Origin: Ancylostoma caninum
Lineage: Eukaryota > Nematoda > Chromadorea > Rhabditida > Ancylostomatidae
Reading direction: 5' to 3'
Assembly (NCBI GenBank): GCA_037903475.1
Contig: JBAJFG010000005.1
Coordinates: 1,785,452-1,849,451, forward strand
DNA length: 64,000 nt
Every line of letters begins with the position of its first letter. Positions within the stretch are counted from its first letter, which is position 1. The notes beneath the pieces were generated by a model that saw only the letters and a list, made by a program, of their open reading frames with translations, had not been told where the DNA came from and searched no databases. The translations under genes and the position numbers were made by a program. Positions 58,082 through 64,000 of the stretch are shown here, piece by piece.

Positions 58082-59697
58082 CCGTACTTTCTGAAATGTT
58101 TGTGTCCCTCCATTCTATGATTTCATGAAACTAAGATAACATTCTGCTGTATGCTGTAGTATTGCAGCGCATTTGACTATACCACAGAGCAACATGGTTA
58201 ACAGGATTGAAAAATTCAGATAAGATGCACCTACGTCTTGGATTTTCCTCTGATTTCCTATTTTAATAATAATCAGTTGCAGGTGAGGAAATTTCAGAAT
58301 TTTCTCCTGTATTCCTCTGATATCCTGAAATAAACGGAGGAAAATACTGAGCAGTCCGCCTGCTTAGTTGTGCGTGAATGTAGGTCGTGAAATGTGAAAT
58401 GTCTGATCTTGAAAGAGAAGATTCTGAGTTCTGTTTTTAGAGCAAGGTTTACAAGATATCCTAATATGCTCCTGTACCCTTGACACAGTCTTGCCATCTT
58501 AACGGTGGCTTGGTTGCGCCAACAGCTTGGAATCGTGGAAAGCTAGTGGCAGTCAAGTGATGAAGAGCGTTTCCAACATCAGTATTGGGAATTGAACAAT
58601 TTTTTCAGCAAAATGTGGCCTAATCTCTGAATGGAGATGTGGTCGAATAGAGCAAGGTTTGGCCAGTACATTAATTGGCAGGTTTCACACCCCTGCACCT
58701 CTGGCCTAAACAGCTTGGATTTGTGAAATGGTCAGAAACGGGTACTAATTTTTGAAGGCCAAAGTGTGAAAAATCCGTTTAATGAAATATTTTTATTTGT
58801 CGTGTTGCCTTGAAAACCTTCATATTATTGGATCATGAGGATCACGCCTTGCTGATTATGCAGGCCTAGTTTGCCCCCTATCTTTTCCGCTACTGCTTCC
58901 AGTTTATCGTCCATCTCTCTCTGCTCTGATATCTCGAAGATGGAACGAATGATCCAAATTGACACAATTTTGGTTTTTGAGTAGTTTCATAACGAAATTA
59001 TCTTCAAACAAAAATTTGAAAGCTGATCAAGAATCAAGGAGGTGGTTTTGGAAAAGGGAGGATGTCCTTCATTATGTAGAGAAAGATGAGAAGTGGTCTA
59101 GTAAACACTTGAAGATGGAGGCTTCAAACGGACAGCTCACAAATTCAGATATTTCATACTTGACGTCCTAATATGTATTTGCAGATAACCTCTTTCTCTA
59201 ACCGTAGATGAACATAAAAACATCAGCCGAAATTTGGAATTACGAAGGAAATGGGAGATATAATTTTCTAATCTATTTTCAGCCGACTCTTGCCCTATAA
59301 AAAACTATAGAAAGCGAACCCCACAAAGTCACATACTCAAACTTGATTGTTGACCAAAGGCCTATGATATGCAAAAAAAATCTTTCGTTCAAAACCTTAA
59401 CCGTTCAAAATTTGTTGTCGCCAAATTTGTGGTTGTATTGCGAGTAATTATATTACAGTAGCAGCACTCTTTAGAAAGAGTGACTGTGCTCACTGGACAT
59501 ATGCGCTGGCAATGTGTGTGATTTATTTCCATGAAGAAAGCACGGAATAATTTGATATCTATTCACTTTTATTAATTCAGTGTGTCGCCATTGAGCCGCG
59601 ATGTACCAATAACTGCCATTATACAGTGACCGAAAAACCATTCAGATTTTGCCGATATACAAAGGAATAAAAATTTATTCAAATAACGGTCCCCTTG
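58082..59697. other. Upstream region of lipase B
   Basis: About 1.6 kb of AT-rich sequence with no gene. A 70-codon + frame at 58959-59171 lacks any domain. I found no extended match to the region upstream of lipase A apart from the repeat pair. Confidence 0.55.
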
Positions 59698-59705
59698 TAT
59701 ATAAT
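59698..59705 (+). promoter_or_regulatory. Possible TATA box of lipase B
   Basis: TATATAAT lies 44 bp before the start codon of lipase B. The spacing suits a TATA box with a very short leader, or a signal upstream of a trans-splice site. This is a position-based inference. Confidence 0.4.
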
Positions 59706-59748
59706 GAGCTAGAAAAAGCTAGTTGTAGTTGCATCGCTCTCAGCCGCT

Positions 59749-62700
59749 ATGCATTCGTCCTATCGATGCACCGCTACTGGTGAGTTCATCGAATTATCAA
59801 ATTGTGAGGATTCCTATAACATATTTCCAGTGTTCTTCATCATTTTCTTGGGAAAATGCTTGGGCGCTCAAGGTTTTGGTGGATATTCCGATGACATTGC
59901 TCGGCATAAATTCTTTCCATTGGCGGCAGCTGCTTACTCCGCCTCTCCCCAACATTGCATTAAGAATAAGTACCACAATGCTTCTGTGGGTTCAGTTTTG
60001 GGCTAAGCTATTTCTACAAATACAATTCTGACGAACCCTTTCATTTTATTGATGCCTTCTGTATTCATAGACAGAACTTGTGCAGAACGTATACAGAGGA
60101 ATAATCTTCAACAAGCAACACATGTCTTCGTTTCAGCTGGGAACGTACTATTCTGGCCAATGTGACCCTGACCCAAACGATTCTTGCGCGGGTTTCACGG
60201 CTGTGTTGCATGATGATAAAGCCATTGTGCTCAGCTTCAGGTAAACGAGTCACTATGTCTGGGGTAGACTATTTATGAAGGATGGCTACATCAAATAACA
60301 TACATAGAACCTACATCAGATAGTGGCTGCATTAGGTATGGTGACTGACTGAGTTTTCGCGAGCTGTTATTTTGTAACATCCAGAACAACCAAAACAATA
60401 ACTGGAAAATTAAGTGAAGTGTAGCAGAAGCTGCTGCATAGTGTGTGTGATGAAATTCTATTCAAAATGAATGCATTATGAACCGAAGAAAACGCAAATT
60501 ACAGAGGTACGATGAGGACCATGCAGCTTGTAGAGGAGGCCGATCTAAGCGCATTCCATGAAAAGGTGTGGTCAATAATAGATCCACTCAATAGAACGGA
60601 ACTTCACAAGGTTTTATTTTTGCCCTTGCAAATCCACCACTTTAGACAAAGTGGGTGGCTGGAGGACATGTATCAACTTATTTTTACAATGCGTTCATGG
60701 CCGTTTGGAATGGGGGACTTAAAGAGAGCTTCAAAGCTCTACATGCAAAGTACCCGAAGTATCACGTCTGGGTGAGTGTACATAGCACCATCACATAAAG
60801 GCCCGTATGCATGAACATCCCCGCTGGGGAGGGGAGTGGATGCGCATCCCCAGGGGAGCGATCCCCTGCCCTTCCTACCTAGGCTCCCTGCTATGCATGA
60901 AACTTTTCGAGGGGTGGGGATGCATCTCTTGCGCGTGCTGCTTGCGTTCAGTGCAATCACGTCCTTTGCATCGAAACACCGTGTAAAAATGGGGCTCAGG
61001 CAGGGTTAGTTTGATTTTTAATACATGAGAGTTCATTTTCTCCACATTTCCAAGCATTTCCGTGGTACATTTTATGGTTAGCGATGGTTGTGACTCTACT
61101 CCGTCACTTCCGTCGCATTTCTTCCTCGTATAACTACATCCATGGCCTCAGCATCAAAACACGGTCTAAATATACCATTTAAGACGGAGTACACCGATTG
61201 TAAAGTTTAAATTATAAAGTTAGGTTCAAGTTAATAAGTTTGGTATTAAAGAACAAAGGTGCAGCAGATACACCCAGAGAGGGAATAGTAGACACTAGAA
61301 GATGGTTGGAGCACATGAACAATTGAAAATACGTTGAAGTTGGATTCAGAGCTGCCGAAAAAATTGCAATTCTTGAAAAAAAAAGAGAATTTTTGCAAAG
61401 AAACAGCTGATTGCTGAGCGTGATCCCATCTCGAACCCCTACTCTTCGTAGGGTATGTACATCCCCACCCCTCAGTGGATCCGTTCGCTTCATGCATAGG
61501 GGGATCGAGGCAGGGGATATGCGCGAAACCCGCTGGGGATCGCTGCAATGCTTTACAGCACATCGCTTCCCTGCAGGGATGTTCATGCAAACGTGCCTAA
61601 ATAAGCTACTTCCTAACAAGAGAAGGTTACCAGATCACCGTGGCATTTCGAAATGAGAAGTGCCTTGTAGAGTAGACGATGTTGATCTTGGATCTGTTTT
61701 CCGTACCTACTGAATGCCACAGTGAAAAAAAAATTGTCACATCATATGTGTGCAGCTTCAACATCCAGTTCAGCAGCCCTACATAAATGGTGGTGTTGTA
61801 CAACATGGATACAAAACTTGTGACCAGCACAAGCAACCCCATATGCAAAATCTCAACGAAAAAAATGCACTTCAATGTCGGCTTTGTTTCGTGCCTTTGT
61901 CTGGTGCCTGACAAGAAAATATAGGCTTTTTAACACGGTGGTGCTCAACCTTCCAAATCCGTAAATACGCAGAAATTCAACGCGGGGAATATTTCTGTTT
62001 CCATCACGAAAACATCCCATTGCACATAGGGTGGTTCATCGTCGAAATGAGCAAACTTATACCTGACAAGCTCATCTGAGCGTATCAAACTCAATGATCG
62101 ACTAAGGACTTTTGCTGAGGTGTGCAAAACTTTGAACAGCGCCTCGAAGCCAAGTTTCGATGGAGTTCCAAGGGTGGCAGGGCCGGAAACTGTAGAAGAC
62201 TCTTCGAAAAGAATGAAGAAGGGCATTTGAGCTAATGGTGACCATTTTGAGTGTTGTCCCCTAGTGTTCAAATATATTTGTTTTCATGTGTTCAATGACA
62301 CTGTTCTGCTAGGAGTTTAGGAATAATTCGAAACCCCTTTCCCTAATGTTTCGTCACGCTGTAGATACAGCATTTGATACAAATTCACGCTCTGATGATT
62401 TTCTACTACTGCTCACAAAAGAAGGGTACTTCATCAGTGGCGGAGCGTGCACTTCCTTGTGCATCTCGAAACACTGATCAAATTTGTTCTGATCTTGATC
62501 GAGTCTTACACAGACCATACGGGCGAACTCATAACATTTTTAGTTGTGGGGTTCAGCAGAAAGGGAACGGATTCACGGTCAACATCGCTTGCTCCTTATT
62601 ATAGGCATATTTTGAATCGAAACGCCGCGGACACCAAATTAACTTCCAATCAAGCATACCATTAATTTTCTATTCTCTTCCTCACAATGAATTAGTACTA

Positions 62701-63743
62701 CTTCAGGTGACCGGACACTCACTTGGAGCCTCGATGGCATCTTTAGCGGCATCATATGTTATAGCGACAGAGCGTATTAATCGCAACCACGTAAAGCTGA
62801 TTAATTATGGTCAGCCAAGGACCGGAGACTATGCTTTTGCGGCCTCTCATAACAAGCAGGCATGTCTAAGAAATTGCTGGGCAGTAAAAAGAGGATTCAA
62901 ATTATCTCACATATGAAGACTATGTATCTACAAATTTTGGGCGAGATTGCAAGAATTCCAAAGGAGCGTATATTCCATCCACTTTTTAAGTACCTGGAAT
63001 CAGGCCTCATTAGAAGTGAAGTTGTTCTTGAAATGCAGGTTAATTTGTGCAGCTGTTCACATAACGACTATGCTCTTTGCGATGAGGAGCGCATGATCAT
63101 TTCGAACCTTCATCTCTCCAGAATCAAAAGATGAGCTTGAACAGAACTTAGCTCAAATATTTTGCACTTTCTGAACGTAATTTTTCAGACTCTAATTCAT
63201 GTAATGATTTATCGTTTAAGGTACCCTACTCCTACCGAGTGGTCCATTGGCGAGACCTAGTCCCACACATTCCTATGAGAAATTTCGAGAGCTACTGGCA
63301 TCACAAAAATGAGGTGAATCCTTGAGATTAGATGAACCTTCCACTACTTCTCATGAAAATAATCTGAAGATAAGCGGGGGTTTGCGGCAAGTAAGCTATG
63401 AATCTGAAAAATCGGAGATTTTCTTCCATGAACGCAGTTTTTTATTGAACGAAGCATTGCACTAACGAGCTATCTCTGGAAGTTTTAGGTCTTCTACCCA
63501 TACAACATGGAGGACGGAGCCCACTTCATCATCTGTCATGGTAATATTTCCTTTTCTGGCTATAGGAAAGTATTCGCACACGCTTATGTTGTTACAGCTG
63601 GCGAGAGTCCGCGCTGCAGTGATGGCCTTTACTTCGACCTTTCCATCTACGATCACCTGCACTATTTCAACATAGATGTAAGCAAATACGGGGAAGACGG
63701 ATGTACTGATAGCCCTGTGACTCCCCCTCCTTCATACGTTTAG
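59749..63743 (+). CDS. Secreted class 3 (fungal-type) lipase B, 9 exons, 306 aa
   Basis: Exons: 59749-59779, 59831-59985, 60137-60240, 60505-60565, 60646-60771, 62707-62859, 63221-63313, 63489-63540, 63598-63743 (31, 155, 104, 61, 126, 153, 93, 52 and 146 nt; 921 in total, phases closed). A signal-like hydrophobic run (VFFIIFLGKCLGAQ) is followed by GFGGYSDDIARHKFFPLAAAAYS. The nucleophile Ser is in VTGHSLGAS, the catalytic Asp in HWRDLVPHIP and the catalytic His in YDHLHYF; LSFRGT is also present. In the exons around the nucleophile, 40 of 51 and 34 of 42 residues are identical to lipase A at 45950-48690. Intron 5 is swollen to 1935 bp by an inserted element (105 bp in lipase A). Intron 6 appears to use a GC donor (CAG|GCATGT); the GT alternative would insert 12 residues. 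The protein is probably secreted; substrate unknown. The C-terminal tail (TPPPSYV) differs from lipase A. Confidence 0.92.
60799..61598. mobile_element. 800-bp element with subterminal inverted repeats in lipase B intron 5
   Basis: The left end AGGCCCGTATGCATGAACATC and the right end GATGTTCATGCAAACGTGCCT are inverted partners. Similarity continues inward for about 150 bp on each side, including CCCCGCTGGGGA-type and GGGGTGGGGATG blocks. The middle is unrelated AT-rich DNA with no transposase. Flanks read ATAA/TAAATA, so the target duplication is unresolved. It explains most of the extra length of this intron relative to lipase A. Confidence 0.8.
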
Positions 63744-63778
63744 CTTTCATGCTTGTCTTGAATGAAACTTCACAGAGA

Positions 63779-63784
63779 AATAAA
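63779..63784 (+). terminator. Polyadenylation signal of lipase B
   Basis: AATAAA stands 35 nt after the stop codon of lipase B, consistent with a short 3' UTR like that of lipase A. Confidence 0.7.
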
Positions 63785-64000
63785 TGAGTTCCTGAGAAGC
63801 TACACTTTCCATCGATTCGAAGAAAATAGAATATAAGAGACTTTGTATTTTCATGCGTTTTGAAACAACGGCTGAAAACCCCTAACACTGTTTTCAGTGA
63901 GATTGTTAAACAAAGAACTACTGTACAAATACTTGTAATGTCAAAATTTTTAATGTCAGCCGCATGTTCGCTGTGGTGGACCCATCAATTTGATGAGAAA

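Noticed and set aside
62862..63134. 90-codon + frame inside lipase B intron 6
   Set aside because: No domain and no counterpart in lipase A; it interrupts two exons that join correctly without it.
63189..63220. Extension of lipase B exon 7 from the TTTTTCAG acceptor
   Set aside because: It adds 12 residues absent from the family, and the matching extension in lipase A has a different length and sequence; only the acceptor-near TCGTTTAAG is conserved. Kept as an alternative isoform.

Overview
This window is nuclear DNA from a nematode, most likely a strongylid (hookworm-like, clade V) parasite. Three things suggest this. The three real genes have many short exons with nematode-type splice sites (T-rich tract then CAG or TAG). 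The best protein matches I recognise are nematode families: an FGD/EXC-5-type RhoGEF and secreted class 3 lipases. Two mariner relics resemble the bandit type known from hookworms. AT-rich introns and spacers are full of small DNA transposons, foldback elements, satellites and poly(G) tracts. The species call is inference.

Layout. Positions 1 to 15.8 kb hold no gene I can support, only a deleted mariner (3458-4357), a 223-bp MITE (14873-15095) and simple repeats. From 15819 to 43234 on the + strand lies one 22-exon gene whose exon phases all close to give 789 residues. It has an unrecognised N-terminal region, then DH, PH, a FYVE-like zinc finger and a second PH, the architecture of FGD-family Cdc42 exchange factors (EXC-5 in C. 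elegans). Its large introns hold a non-autonomous Helitron (27659-28618), a TTAA-flanked piggyBac-like MITE (30381-30985), a mariner-type TIR element (35046-35926), foldbacks and a (TATAG)n array.

From 44.5 to 63.8 kb there is a second deleted mariner (44516-45400) and then two divergently oriented paralogous class 3 (fungal-type) lipase genes. Lipase A is on the - strand (48690 to 45950) and lipase B on the + strand (59749 to 63743). Both have nine exons; the first eight have exactly the same length in each gene, and both keep the Ser-Asp-His triad and a signal peptide. Between them, a diverged 0.45-0.6 kb repeat occurs once near each gene in opposite orientations (49954-50395 and 57490-58081). 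The mirror axis of this arrangement falls at or beside a 60-bp minisatellite (54110-55130). The simplest reading is an old inverted segmental duplication.

The RhoGEF would act inside cells on the actin cytoskeleton. The lipases would be secreted and act on acylglycerols or phospholipids, perhaps in the gut or in host material. Nothing in the sequence links these two functions. The most unusual points are the zinc finger that keeps all eight cysteines but lacks the PI3P-binding signature, the palindromic lipase locus, a likely GC-AG intron in lipase B, and the dense set of well-bounded non-autonomous transposons.
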